Part shown: in pieces, positions 22,526 to 35,254 of the stretch
Layout: each line of letters opens with the position of its first letter
How positions within the stretch are numbered: the stretch's first letter is position 1
Assembly: GCA_037043455.1 (NCBI GenBank)
Contig: JAWPHD010005564.1
Span: 62,001 to 126,000, forward strand
Source of the DNA: Cyrtodaria siliqua
Lineage: Eukaryota; Mollusca; Bivalvia; Adapedonta; Hiatellidae
DNA: 64,000 nucleotides
Reading direction: 5' to 3'
Program-made: the position numbers and the translations under genes
Notes under the pieces: generated by a model
Database searches by the model: none
Seen by the model: only the letters and a program-made list of their open reading frames with translations
Told to the model about the DNA's origin: nothing

Positions 22526-24139
22526 AATTTCAAAACATGGCTGTAAAATCGTTTATAGACACGACATAAACCGCTTGATATATTCAATGACGACGTGATA
22601 AATACTAGACGGTAAATATCAGCTGTTTATGATCTTAAAAATAAGATTGAAAATAAATAAGCCTTATATCATGCAAATGTCTAACCATGAATGTGTACGG
22701 CAGAAACGTATGTAATCATAACATCTCCATTATATATTACACAATTATTAAAATATGATATAATAGTTAACTAAAACAACATCTAATTCATACTACAACC
22801 TCCACTGTGGGAGAGAAATACCTACTATTCAAACTGCGTAGGTGAAATATTGTAAAATATCAGTTTACCGACTATCTTTTGAATAAATTATTATGTAAAA
22901 CTATTCAATTCGTAATCAGACATATACTTTGATATGTCTGGTTTTAAATTAAATATCGTGACATACAGTGCATCCTTAAAAGCATATCTTTTAGTGCATT
23001 TTGAAAGACCAATTGGGAAAAAACCTGGGTGAAAGAGATTAATTACCTTCAGAATAATGACACCCGTTAAATATCAACAAAAGCAAACACCTGTCATTTT
23101 AACGAGATTATATCATATCATAAATTATTTTCAGTTCCAGAAATAATGAATATGACTAGAATATTTCGCAAGTAGCTCAAGTTATATTAAATAGTTTGAA
23201 AACTTAAAGTTGAAGACCAGAATAAGACCAACGTCTCTCTTGTAATAGGCAACTGCGCTGAGACAACAGTCAGAACTCGAACTGACTCTACTGAGTTATG
23301 TGGGTGAGAAAACTCAGTATGTACGTTGTGCATTCCATATCTCGATGTACACTTGAATGTTCTTTCCTTATGGTGTCAGATGACAGTTTTTCTTTGTTGG
23401 TGCATCGTCAAAAGCACTTCATAAACGCGCACATGTGTGCGAGTAGAACACCACACCACGCACACTTTCATTTATACATCAATACATTTTAAATATAAAT
23501 GACGTCAATGTTTTGCATCAGATAATGACACGGCAATCAAACAATACTTGAAGTAATATTAATTTGTTTGACACATGTTTTTTAAGAAACATAGTGTGGG
23601 TGGTTTTAAACGATATCCTATAGTAATTATGCCATAAGTAAAATTAATTCATATTTACTGCATATCAGGTAAATAAACTTGATCAATAAGTCTTGATTGT
23701 GTTGGTGTTGGTACTTTTGGTACCCGTATGTAATTTTTTATTATTTGTTGTGTATGGCACAAAAGCAAAATGTATGTATTAAAATAATATGCTTAAAAAT
23801 TCCATTTTTACAGAAATATGAGCTAACACAATAATTTCTATAGCCAGAAAACATCCTATAATGATATTCTCTTTTTTATATTTGGAATAATGTTGATCGA
23901 GTGGTAATAAAAGAGAACAATACCGTTTCTGGGTATAATAATGCACTAGTGCTAATCTAGTTTCAGTTTTCCTCAGAGGAGCATTTTTTATAAATATAAA
24001 AATATGGCAGCAGGAGGTACTCCAGAATGCAAACTTTTAATTATCGATAAACACAATAATCGCCGTTCATGCAAGTCATCGGATCCACCTAATATACTTT
24101 CACTTTCGGTGCTCTGACGATGACCGGGCTGCATATTCA

Positions 24140-25420
24140 ATTTTAACATACTATGCCCCTGTCATATACCTTATATTATATACACATACCCTCTATATCC
24201 TTACACACCATATCCTGAATATACTTACATATTATATCCTCATACTCTTTATATCCTTACATACCCTTACATATCCTTAAATAGCATGGCCCCGTACCCA
24301 TATTTTCTTATGTTCCAATATACCCCATATATTACATCCCCATACCCTATATATCCTCCAATGTTATATCCCGTACTCTCTATATCCGTTCATATCATGT
24401 TCCCTTACCCTCCATATACTTAAATATTTTATCCCTATACACTTTATATCCTTAAATATCCTTACGTAGTATGTCCCCCTTACCCTCTATATCCTTATGT
24501 TCCAATATACCCTATATATTATATCCCATACCCAATATATACTCGGATGTTATGTCCCGTGTCTCTATATCCGTTCATAGTATATCCATATAACCTGAAT
24601 ATACTTACATATTATATCCTCATACTCTTTATATCCTTACATATCCTTACATTGTATGTCCACATACCCTCTATATCCTTACATAATTGTGTCCCCATAT
24701 CCTATATATCCTTACATACCCTCAATATACTTGCATATTATATTCCCATACCCTATATACCCTTCGTAATATTTTACGAACTCTCTATATATATGTCAAC
24801 TCTGTATACTTATTATAATATATGTTATCCCCATACCCTAATATATCCTTACATATCATATCCCCATACTTTATATATCCTTATATAATATGTCCCCATA
24901 CACTCTATATAAATAGAGGGTATGGGAACATATAATATAAGGATATATAGGGTATGTGAATATTATACTTACATAATTATTATATCCCCATGCACTATAC
25001 TTCCTTGTATAATATGTCCCATACCTTCTATATCCTTACATAATATGTCCCCGTACTCTCTATATACGTATATATTACAACCCCATGATTCCCCTTACAT
25101 CCTTACATAATATGTCCCCGTATTCTCTAATTCTCTAAATGCCTTCCTAATATGCCTACGTACTCTCTATATCCTCCATATTATGTCACCATACCCTCTA
25201 TATATTTACATATTATATATACATACTCTATATATATTTTAATACACACAATATTTCCCTGTATCATTTATATGTCTCAATACCTTCTATATCTTAAATT
25301 TTTTCGATTTTTAAATCTATATTCTATACTTTACATATTATGCCCCGTACCATCTTTACATACATACCGTTGTATGTCCCGATGTCCACATACCCTCACA
25401 TACGTACATATTATTTTATT
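24140..25420 (+). repeat. Pyrimidine-rich degenerate minisatellite (copy 2)
   Basis: The duplicate of 18471-19750, unit for unit, with only scattered base changes. The lack of unit gain or loss in such a repeat suggests a very recent duplication or an assembly duplicate. Confidence 0.85.
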
Positions 25421-25764
25421 TCATTTGATAAAAGTGAAAAAAAAGATCGAAAGTGATATATAAACCCGTAGCAATTTTAATATGCAAGTTTAAGAATAAT
25501 AAGGTCGTATCTACCAGTTAAGACCAAACTTTTTATAAATATTAAGGTCGTATCTACCACTTACAACCTTGTATGATTATAGACTTGTAGTTATGATATT
25601 TTTGCAAAATACAGCACATCTGTTTTCACTTACGACAAAAAAATAGATGCATACATCCCTGCTAAAGCCAACTGATAGGAGGAAGGGTACCAAACTGAAA
25701 GTTGCGTAATCGTGTACTGTGTGTTTTTTTGCTACGATCATGTATAATTCTAGTGTACGCGCTA

Positions 25765-27040
25765 CATACACAATCACTTATGTCTTATTCCCATTGATAG
25801 TCCCCCATGTTGGTAAGTACTATACCAGTACCCGGTGTCCTTATAAGGAAAAAGTGGGCTGGGGGCTTCTAGTGGTGGAGTTGTGAACACAATACTTCCA
25901 CACACCCCGCCCCGCAAAGGGGTGGTATTTTCCTGGTTTTGCGAGAATGTGGTAAGGGAGGATGTGGTGGTGGTGTGTGTTTGAGGAGGGCTACACAAAT
26001 TCCATGAGGGAAGTGTCTGCGTGGGAAAGGAGGGGGTTAATGAATAAAAACAAACGGGGTATGGTGGTTGGAGATGTTTCCATTTTCCCCCCATATATTG
26101 TTTTATTAGGAGATGGTAAGCCACGTATTTTCAGGTGATGCATTGTTTTTTAAAATCTCGGGGGTAGTCTGTACATTTTCTTCAGATGAACGCTTTTTTC
26201 CATTTTTGTTTGCCCATTCAATTGAAGTCCACAGATGCGAAATTTCTAGGGGCTATTGGGTCAAGCACTCCCAGATTATTTTTAAAAATGAAATCAGGGT
26301 TTGTTTATATAAAAACCCTGAAAAATGATGCATTCTAACGAGTTTGGGAAGACCTTTTAGGGGAATAAAGAGAACTCCAAATCGTTCTTTGGACGGATTT
26401 CAAAATGTTGATGGCGAAACGTTATCTGAACATTATTACAAACAGTCCACTTTCGGAATATTTTACAACACAACCTTCCATCCCCCATCCCAACCCCCTT
26501 ACACCCACTCCCTCCGCCCCCACTCCCCCCCCCCCCCACCACTTCGATTTTGATGCACTTTTACAAATGTCCTTTCAAGGAAAAAGTAGTAGGATATCAG
26601 TTATTACTGAGGGAACACACGCAATTTGTTTTGCACCTATCAATTATTTCCACCGCCGGGTTAGGGTTAGGGTAGCAACGGGCTCACCCAAGGAAAATCG
26701 ATTTCGATTTATTGCTCTATCCCCATCCTAGGAGATCATTTTCAGGGTAATCCCCAATGGTGGTATTATAACAGTTATATCTGAAGTCCCTACCCCGGTG
26801 TCAACGTTGTTGGTCTAATTCAACTTTTCCACGCAATATCTGTGGAAGGAAAATATGTTGAAGGTTATGGTGGTGGGGGAGCGGGGTCCAGGGAGTGTTT
26901 TTGACATTTTTTTCCAGGAGGGGTTGGAGTATTTTTCGAGATTTTCCAAGGGACTGGGGTGTTTAAAACCTATGCCATTTCCTAACACCGATCTAGTCAA
27001 CCTGTCTATGTTTGACCTAATTGTATTCAACACTTTTTGT
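25765..27040. other. Non-coding stretch with G/C-rich patches
   Basis: Homopurine/homopyrimidine stretches (for example a C-run near 26526-26537), two TTAGGG-like units in GGGTTAGGGTTAGGGT near 26660, and no credible gene. Frames at 25774-26124 and 26405-26731 are low-complexity Pro/Thr/Ser readings of these patches. Confidence 0.4.
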
Positions 27041-27345
27041 TTATCGCGAGCGTAAGCTCGCCTTACGGTTAACGCGTTGTTGATTTTCTGAAATTGCCAT
27101 ACTAAGGCAATAAAAATCTTCGTCAAACCGCTAGAGTTACCTGCCCGTAAAGTTGCATCGTGCAAGTAAAACGGTGCACCGTGCAGGTGAATCGTATTTC
27201 TAGCACGTCGTTATAACCTCACATGAACGCCGAGCGGAGCGAGGTGTTATTCGAAGGAAAATAAAGCTAATTACACCGAGATTACATCGAGCGAAGCGAC
27301 GTTATACAGCTAATTTCACCGAGCGAAGCGAGGTCTTGTGCATTG
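27041..27345. repeat. Patch of short GC inverted motifs (CGAGCGAAGCGAG type)
   Basis: Repeated GAGCGAAGCGA-type motifs and GCGAGCGTAAGCTCGC at about 27045-27060, with a following TTACGGTTAACGCG. A similar signature (GAAAGCGAGCTTTACGGTAA) occurs at 44625-44645, suggesting remains of one dispersed element. Confidence 0.5.
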
Positions 27346-27428
27346 AATATAACATACATGTAAATTAAGTTTGTTTTCGATTCTCTTCTCTTCTATTCTA
27401 TTCAGTGTTTTCGCTGCCTCAAGTCAAC

Positions 27429-27458
27429 CAGGGAGTAAGTATATATACTTACTCCCTG
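27429..27458. repeat. Perfect 30-bp palindrome
   Basis: The half-site CAGGGAGTAAGTATA is followed directly by its reverse complement, with no loop. A diverged half-site (ACAGGGAGTAGATATATACT) occurs at 42490-42510. Confidence 0.9.
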
Positions 27459-27522
27459 ATTCAACATATTTATTTTATTTATTTTTTACAATCTAATTTG
27501 TTAAAAAAAAAAATCCACGATT

Positions 27523-28019
27523 TAATGCTTGATTACGTTTAAATAAAAGTGAATGCGTCAATATTTATTATTTAAAAAAATAAAGATAGAATGTAATATC
27601 CTGGTTCTCTGGCTTAAAATAGAATAGAATATAATAACTTTTATTTTCCAATCAAGGACCATCACTGGCATTACACTCACAGTACTAGGTACTACCTTTG
27701 TGAAGGGCAAAACTATAACCAGTCTTTGATTGCAGCAAAAGTATAAGTTAAAATGATTCATTTAGAAACACCAACAAATGTAAAAACAATCCAAAATATG
27801 AATCAAATTTGATGTAGAAGCACTCGAGCAGATGTTTTAATTTTGCATTGAGTTTAGAAAACTCCACTGATGTACACTGTAAGGCATAACAGTATGAGTA
27901 TTGCACACATTATTTAATCGCTCTAGTCAATTAACTTGCCACTGTTCAGCAACAACAAAATCAACGATTTAATGCTTGATTATGTTTAAATAAAAGTGAT
28001 TGCGTCAATATGTAAGTTA
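27523..28019. repeat. Roughly 50-bp direct repeat around a probable LINE 3' end
   Basis: The block around TTAATGCTTGATTACGTTTA (27523 on) is repeated at 27968-28010. Between them, 27610-27770 reads on the minus strand like a LINE 3' end (GATTGGAAAATAAAAGTTAT then ATTCTATTCTATTTTA). The direct repeat is too long for a target duplication and is probably older. Confidence 0.45.
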
Positions 28020-28600
28020 GTTTTACATTAGATCTACATACTTGAAAGCAGTCCAATTTCATTGAAAATACAATATGACAAAAGGACTAAGAAAGCTAGC
28101 TAAGCGCTGACCATCCTACCTAATAGTAATAAATGTCTGAGATTGTGTGAACTGTGTCATTGCTTTTTGTTCAAATTGTATTTAACGACCAACTGCGCCA
28201 TTTAAGTCTCAATTACACTTATTAATAATAAAAAATCACCTGAAACAATAGTTATATGCAATAATAATTATTCGCCTACCTTTTTATCCTTAAATTGTTT
28301 ATGCGAAACCAAAGGCGGTAAGTGAAATATCCTTTCTTTTACTTGAAAGCACAAAAGTAAACCTTTTTTGTTCTTTGTAGACAAAATGAAGCACCTACTG
28401 TACTGTAGACATAATAGTACGTCACCATTATGACAATTTTCAATGCTGATTACGTCAGTCAGTGACGTTCGACGCAATTTTAATTTCAAGAGGGGATGTA
28501 GAGAGTGGTGATTTGGGAACAAGGTATTAAACGAACTGATTATTTCAAATGACACATCATCAATGATTTGTTTGTATGGTGTTTTACGTCATTTTCAACA
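28020..28600. other. Non-coding stretch
   Basis: No element or gene recognised. The frame at 28268-28555 (minus) has no recognisable domain. Confidence 0.35.
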
Positions 28601-28604
28601 CATG

Positions 28605-28800
28605 TAAGGTTATATATGACGGTGGATTTTTGGGTGGTGGAGGCAGACCACCCACTTGTCCTGGGTAGAACCAGTACTATAGAACCAGTACTATACACCT
28701 CCCGCCATCCGTAAGGATCGACACATCCTCACAAGTCGAGCTCCCAGTGGGATTCGAACCTGCAGCGGTGAGAGGCGAAAAGGTTTACAATGCAACATTC
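28605..28800 (-). mobile_element. tRNA-derived SINE
   Basis: On the minus strand a B-box GGTTCGAATCCCACTGGGAG (near 28745-28764) is followed by a body with GTACTGGTTCTACCCAGGA, and the end lies near 28610. The phrase ATAGTACTGGTTCTA is doubled. The head matches those at 60.5 and 61.3 kb, and the body end matches 55.55-55.65 kb. Confidence 0.65.
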
Positions 28801-29340
28801 AGTATCACATGAAACAATTCATTCCTATTCCTTCCTACCTGATCATTGCTGCTAAGTGAAGGCATTTACATTTAGGAAATAGGAATAGATTGGATCATCC
28901 TGAGAAGTCTCATAAAAAAAAAAGTATGCATACATAATTATACTGATCATGCTTATTCAAGTTCACCTGTCACTTACTCACTATTTAAGTCATTTTTTTC
29001 ACAACTGTGGTCGATTTGCTTCACAATTATTATTATTAATTTATTTATTTTATTTAATATTATTATTTTATTTATTTTGGCATTTCCACCACTTAAATTG
29101 TTCAATATTGTTTTGTTCTGGATATGGGATATGTTCATAGAAAAGTTTATCTAAAATGTTTCATATTATCCTGCTCCCACAAAAACAATGCATGTATTCA
29201 ATACTTTTTGTTACAAATTAGGCAGTTTTCAGGCTTTTTTTTCTCCACCAAAATGACCAAGCTAGGGTCGGGAGTCTTCACAATTTTTAGTGGGTAAAAG
29301 CCCTGCCAACATTACAATGGAAATCACACTGCAGTGCTTG
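28801..29340. other. Non-coding AT-rich stretch
   Basis: Contains TTTATTTTATTTAATATTAT-type runs (29030-29085). No gene or element recognised. Confidence 0.35.
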
Positions 29341-29344
29341 GTTT

Positions 29345-29552
29345 GATTTAGTTTAAACTTATTTATTTTACAACGATTGTAACGAAAGCTCTATGAACTT
29401 ATTTGAATCACTCTCGATGTCTTCCTGGGTAGAACCAGTACTAAGCAATGCAGATAAAGTGTCTTGCTCAGGGACACAACGCAATGGCGGGAATCGAACT
29501 CTCGACTTTTGGATCATGGGTCCAACGCTCTACCACTAGACCACAGCGCTCC
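29345..29552 (-). mobile_element. tRNA-derived SINE with a shared core
   Basis: The minus strand starts with a good tRNA head: A-box TGGTCTAGTGGTAGAGC and B-box GAGTTCGATTCCC. A body follows with CCCTGAGCAAGACACTTT, then GCTTAGTACTGGTTCTACCC, AGGAAGACATCGAGAGTGAT and an AT-rich tail. The last part also occurs in the element at 42945-43095. Confidence 0.8.
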
Positions 29553-29559
29553 ACGGTTT

Positions 29560-31400
29560 GATTTGGAAGTAATAGAGTATAATGTGTAGATCCTCATTTC
29601 GATTTCGAATAGTTGATAATCTAATGAAACCTGATTAAAAATTTGGCTCCAAGTTCGGCTCCAGTTTCACCAAGTCGGCTCTGATTATTATCGTTAGGCA
29701 AGAGTGCTAGTGTATTCTGAACTATGTATTCCTTTGCATCGGTTGTAAATTTCAATGTAATATTCTATTCTAACAAAGTGATAAATAAGTCTGCTGACTA
29801 GGGAGCATAAAGTCGTAACAAAAAGAAAAATATAGTCAGGGGTGGTTCTGAGTTTGAGTAATACATACGTAACAAATGTGTGCTATAAAAGCGAATAAAG
29901 ACACATTTCCAGACCACTAAGAAAAAAATATTGGACCTTTCCATTTTAAATCAGGGCCTGTCCGTCCTGTCCATTTTCAGAAGCAACAAGCCCTGGGCTT
30001 GTCTCTTAAAATAATTTTCTTTGAGCACTGGTGATGATCGCAAAGTTTGTATGTGAATAGTAGTGGGTTGCGTTTTTTGTGTGTCTCTTAGAACGGAGCA
30101 ACTGAGTTGGGTTTAGAAAATCCCTATGTTATAAGGTATTACAGTATGAGTAATATTACACAATGTAACCATTTTATTTACTTAAACCGACGCTCGCCAT
30201 GAGGCAGTGCCTTATTCATATTATTATCAAAATGAATCCAGTCTTGGTTTGGACTGAAAAAAAAATAAGACAGTTTTTGTTCTATTTATAAAACTGGAAA
30301 TCCTCTAATGACGTTAAGCGTGTGTATACACTGGCCAATCGCTGTGGGTCTAAATAATCGATAATGGCAGCGTTCTGTGTACAGTCGTTTAAACGCTGTG
30401 TAGCAGTCTAAATCGTAACATCTTAAACAACGAGTGTTCCGAATGATCTCATCATAATGAAATCAAAGTGCCGAAAGCACTGATGGACTAGGGCTTTGGA
30501 AATTGAACAGTTCTGTTGAGTGTACATGGTGTTAGTGCATTTATGAACATTGTATGCACTGCCCTTGCGTATGTATTTGGATGGTACTACAGTCTGCCCA
30601 CGGTGTTTTCTTTCCCACCAAATGGATTAGTACTGACCATTGAATAATAATTTACATAATTTTTTTATTGTGGTATGTATTCCATCATTTTTTAATTCGG
30701 AGCAACATTATTCATATCTGTACAAAGTCGGATTCGAAAAAAATCTTCTCCACCACTCGATTAATAGTGATCGCGGGTCATAAAATCAACGCGTGATCAG
30801 TTCAATATATTGCGTCTGAAATACTGCTTCTACAGCGTAGTAATACAATTTGTAAATTCTGCAATTATAACATTTTGATGAAGACTTTCTTTAAGATTGT
30901 CTCCATTAGGTGACGGATGTTCCATTTTCCCGCTGATGTCGCAAATGTTTACCTCTATTATTTTTTGCTGAAAAATATCTACTTTTGCTCGGAAGCATTG
31001 GTCTTTTCGACATTAATATGCAAATGAGCTACTTTATCCCAGGTTTGCAAAGCTGGATGTACGGGGTCCAAACGGGGTTTATAATATTTCGAGATAAAAT
31101 ATATCATCTTGTTTCTTGTCTTAGTAGAAAAAAAGTATAGGCCCAAACATCACATTCTTCAATTTTCTTTCCATTTCCCACAGCTTATTTACGATTTAGA
31201 TGTTATTTGTCTGATCCGGAGAACTAATTCTTCTCTACACAAGGCCAGAGCCCCTATGAATATGCATACAGTGAGTGGGATGTGTTTACCTCTTTTATGC
31301 GAATGAACACCCAATCAAAATGACAGCTGACGCTCTGTCTGTTAGCTTAGTGATACATTTCGTCAGTGACGATCTGTTGCGGCTTCTAGCGTGCTCAAAT
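29560..31400. other. Non-coding stretch
   Basis: AT-rich unique-looking sequence without long frames. The only structure I see is a hairpin just beyond it at 31415-31441. No gene supported. Confidence 0.4.
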
Positions 31401-31414
31401 TTTGTCGCCTGCTA

Positions 31415-31441
31415 AGGACTAGGGCTTGAAAAGCCCCTAGT
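31415..31441. repeat. Strong hairpin (GGACTAGGGCTT / AAGCCCCTAGTCC)
   Basis: An inverted repeat of 12-13 bases around a GAA loop, with one bulged G. It sits immediately before the CATATA-type repeat array. Confidence 0.75.
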
Positions 31442-31449
31442 CCAAAAAC

Positions 31450-31870
31450 CACCGCATATAATAGAAAAAGCACTGCATATCATAAAAAATGCACCACGTA
31501 TAAAGTTGTTTGTACCGAATAAAATGCCGTTCAAAAGACGTATCCACCATGTATATTAGAATATGTACCACATATAAAGTCAACAGAAGCACTGCATATA
31601 AATACAAACCTACTTCATATAATGTTCAAAGGACCTCATATATTAGATACACTACTGCATATAGTAATAAATGCACTCTATATAACGATAACTGTACCGC
31701 ATATAATGGTTTATCTACTACATACAATGACTTATCTATCGCATAACTGCATATAAATACTTTTTCACCACATATAAAGATCTATTTACCACATATAATT
31801 AAAATTGCACTGCATATCATGAAAGATCTACCACATATAAAAGGAAATACACTGCATATATTAATCGGCA
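31450..31870 (+). repeat. Degenerate periodic repeat with a CACTGCATATAA-type core
   Basis: About 15 copies of a short core (CRCATATAAT, ACTGCATATA, ACCACATATAA) spaced roughly 25-30 bases apart, with AT-rich spacers that vary. Too diverged for a young satellite. Confidence 0.7.
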
Positions 31871-33312
31871 ACATCATAAGACAGTCATGGCGTTCCATAA
31901 TATATAATGTTTAATTGTACACCGTAATGAAAACCTTAAAATAAAGTGTTTAACTATGACATTTATGAAAACTGTATATCACCCTTAACGTTTGATAGGT
32001 GCAACCCTGGTTTTCAGTATTAAAAACAAACGAAAATATATCATTTATATTCACGTGCAATCTATGATATAATCAAATCACTGAAAGTGCTGATGGATGG
32101 TTCCAAAAATCAAATTCCGAAAAAAAACGGGTTTGCGTACTAAGGTGGTGAACATTTGTTCAAAATATTATTGAAATCGGATGAGGCATTACCAAAGTTA
32201 TAGCACCGGACGGGGGATTAATAAGTGAAGTTATGTGGGAGTGTGGGAATGTTTCAATTGTATAAGTGTCAAAGGGGAATAATTGTAAAATGAAAATGTC
32301 AGAGAAGGTTGGTCACAACATACGTATACATGAGAGATTCCATCATGCATGACAGAGTTATCGCCCCTTGAATGTCTGAAAAATAGGATTTCTGCAAAGA
32401 CGTTTTCGGTGACGATATAGCTAACACAAAACAAACTGCATTGATTAGTATAAGTATAAAAAAATACAAAGTCTTTGATGAAAATAATTGTATGGTTTGA
32501 TAAAGAGATGTCTGTGGTACATAGTTATATAATATCTTCTTCTCGCGAATTCATGAACGGCCATTGATAGTTACCATGATGTAATGTGATAAAAGGTTTC
32601 AATTAAATATCATGGTAATCGAACTATTTACTCAAATGTGAATGTAATGAATGCAATTATTACAAAAAGTTTAATTACATCGAAATCAATAGTTTGCAGA
32701 CAAGGTGTCCATAGATTAACAAGTGTTTGTCAAGGATAATCTTTATTATTGGTATAAATATTGCTGATTAATCATGTATTCTGCTGTGTTAAGATTTGTG
32801 AATGCCATTTGAAATCTGCCTAAGTGTTTTTCACTACCAATTACCAATTTGAATTGTTCAGTTAATTAATGTCATTCATTTCTTGGTCATGTTTTTGACC
32901 CCATGTCAGATATTTATTTAATAATGTTGATTACATTACATCTTTATTTATAATAACTGCTACACAAACGGTACGGCACGGATACTGTTTATTTTCCAGT
33001 TACATCTGATATGTATCTATTTCATGTATGCATGCTAATTGTTCTAATATATGATATAAATAAATTAGTAAACATTATCTTTTGTCGTTATATACATCAT
33101 TCATACACTGATAATATACCGATAATCTCTATTAGATTCGTTACTGTTCACTTGCATTACTACTTTCGGTATTCTTCGTACTACGCATCTGCTATTTTCG
33201 TTTTATTTCTGCATGTATGGTACGGCTTTTATCCTCAACCTCATGTAGACGCTTGTTACATATGCGCATTATTTGTGTACATGATCAAATCCCTTCAACA
33301 ACACCTTATTAC
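31871..33312. other. Non-coding stretch
   Basis: AT-rich. The frame at 33011-33328 is Ile/Tyr-rich with no domain. Nothing else identified. Confidence 0.4.
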
Positions 33313-33313
33313 T

Positions 33314-33857
33314 TTAAAGGGAATGTAGCGACACGGCCAAAGAATATCTATTATGGAGAGTTCTGAAAAACTTGGGAAAAGGTGAAAGAATTATCAAAAT
33401 CGGATGCTAAACAAAAAAGATATGACCATTTAAAGGTTGTTCTAAAACGAATATGGGAGCTACCATTTTTAGAACTATGACATCATAGTTCCATATTACC
33501 ATATATGGAATATTGATAAATATAATTTAAAACGAAGAAAATCACTGCAAATGAATGCATTTTTTACTGGTCATATAAAGCATGGTTGCCATTAAGTATT
33601 ACATATTTTTCATACAGCTGCTGTCATTTTTTCCTTATATATCAGTAAACTTATATATTTATAAATACTCGATATATGGTAATTTAGAACCGTGATGTCA
33701 TAGCTCTCAAAATGGCCGCTTCCATATCCGTTTCAACAGAAACTTCAAATGATCATATCTTTTTTGTTTATCATCCGATTTTGATAATTCTTTCACCCTT
33801 ATTCAAGTTTTTCAGAACTCCCAATAACAAAGATGATTTGGCTGTGTCGCTACATTA
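33314..33857. mobile_element. MITE-like foldback element, copy 1 (about 540 bp)
   Basis: Ends TAAAGGGAATGTAGCGACAC and GTGTCGCTACATT are inverted. The arms (33314-33500 and 33690-33857) pair over most of their length. The inner boundaries carry opposite versions of CTATGACATCATAGTTC. It is non-coding and repeated at 55.67 kb. Confidence 0.8.
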
Positions 33858-34680
33858 AAATCACTTAATGTTTACCAACGCTTACATATTTATCAATAGT
33901 TTCTCAATATACGTATCTTTTGCCCATTTATGAGGCGCCATACATGACTATATGTTGTAAGATAAATATATACGTTGTGTGTAAAATATATATATTGAAT
34001 ACAAAAATATATATGATACAGACAAATATATACGTTACTCCGAGATATATATATAGAATACAAAATATATATGATACAGACAAATATATATGTTACTCCG
34101 AAATATATATATTCTGTTCAAAAATATATATCATACAAATATATATGCTACTCCTGTTTTTAAATATATATTGTAGACGCAAATATATACGTCAGTCTGA
34201 ATATATGTTTTTCCTAATATATATATTGTAGACGCAAACATTTATGTTATACCGAAAAATATATTCGGTTTATAAAAATATATTGTCTTAATATATTGAA
34301 GATGAAAATATTTGAGATGGAAATAAATAGTTTCTCTAAAATAAATATATTGCAGACACAAATATATCAATGAAAGATCGATAAATAAATGGTGCGAACT
34401 TTCGGGTGACCGAAACTAAATACATATTTGTTTTCCAAATATATATGCCTTCAGCAAATATATACGTTGGCATAGACTGTGCTGCAAATATATACGTTGG
34501 CGTAGACTACTACACTGTCCCGTTTTTCAAACTCGAGACAAGCCAAATTGAAAGAGCGTATTTCCCAGCGTCCGAGTCATATCCGAGAAGTGTTCCGCAT
34601 GTTGGAGTTTCTTTACCACGAAAACATAACAAATCCGCAAAAAATGGACGACCAAACGTCTAACGTACGAAGAACTATTG

Positions 34681-34711
34681 ATCTTCTTCTTCTTCTTCTT
34701 CTTCTTCTTCT
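34681..34711 (+). repeat. (CTT)n microsatellite
   Basis: About ten TTC/CTT units, inside the central part of the foldback element. Confidence 0.9.
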
Positions 34712-34789
34712 AATGTGCCGGGTTCCTCCGGAACATACTCGCACATGTGTTGAACTAAGTACAAGTGGTGAACGGTCCAAGTGCAGTTA

Positions 34790-35111
34790 AAAACAGGTTA
34801 AAAAATCTCTGATTGGAGTCTACGCAATCCCCGAAGTCGAGCAGAATGGCATCTCTCTGTTGTTTGTCATTTAGACCGGATGCTAAGTCCTGGAGCATGA
34901 TTATGAGATGGCTCTCACAGGATCTCTTCTTTCTGAAACCATGCTGTCTTTCAGATAGAATATTATTTCTTTCTTTTGTTAAGCAACCCGCAATTTCAGG
35001 CCTTGGTTCAGACCTCGTTAGTGTAATAGCCAGTATCTCGAGTATGCTGATATTGAAATACGCGACTGCGATAATGATCATACTTTGTCTAAAAGTAGTT
35101 TTGTAATACAA
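34790..35111 (-). pseudogene. LINE reverse transcriptase scrap inside the foldback element
   Basis: The minus strand reads NNILSERQHGFRKKRSCESH, then a helix, then RDAILLDFGDCVDSNQRFFN. This corresponds to the RT region just before and at the first catalytic Asp (normally DFSKAFD). The downstream active site is absent. A different LINE lineage from that at 9.6-12.4 kb, judged by the QHGFRKKRSC block. Dead fragment. Confidence 0.75.
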
Positions 35112-35254
35112 GAAACTGTCGTGACATATCAGATTCGTCGATGCACCATCTTCTTACCAACGTATTGATCACGTAAACCGTATACCCCACCCTCCGTTCC
35201 ACCACATCAATAATGTTTATATTATCCGAATGCATCAGGCGCGTGGCTTCGGCT

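Larger units (their letters stand above)
20097..25764 (+). repeat. Segmental duplication, copy 2 (about 5.67 kb)
   Basis: The second head-to-tail copy, starting at the junction CGCGCTA|AAAATCAACG and ending at 25764, where the sequence leaves the duplicated unit. Net 308 bases shorter than copy 1. The main deletion is a block between LINE ORF1 and the ATTTCAAAACATGGCTG sequence (joined near 22523). Confidence 0.95.

Noticed and set aside
26655..26675. Interstitial telomere sequence
   Set aside because: Only about two TTAGGG-like units, too short to mean more than chance.
26405..26731. 108-codon frame with a Pro/Thr run
   Set aside because: Produced by C-rich low-complexity sequence.
31450..31870. 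CRISPR-like or satellite gene array
   Set aside because: The repeated part is only about 10 bases and spacers vary in length without order; no gene context.
34406..34790. Overlapping plus-strand frames as a host gene in the foldback element
   Set aside because: They begin in the ATATATA arm, run across the CTT repeat and disagree in frame; no domain.
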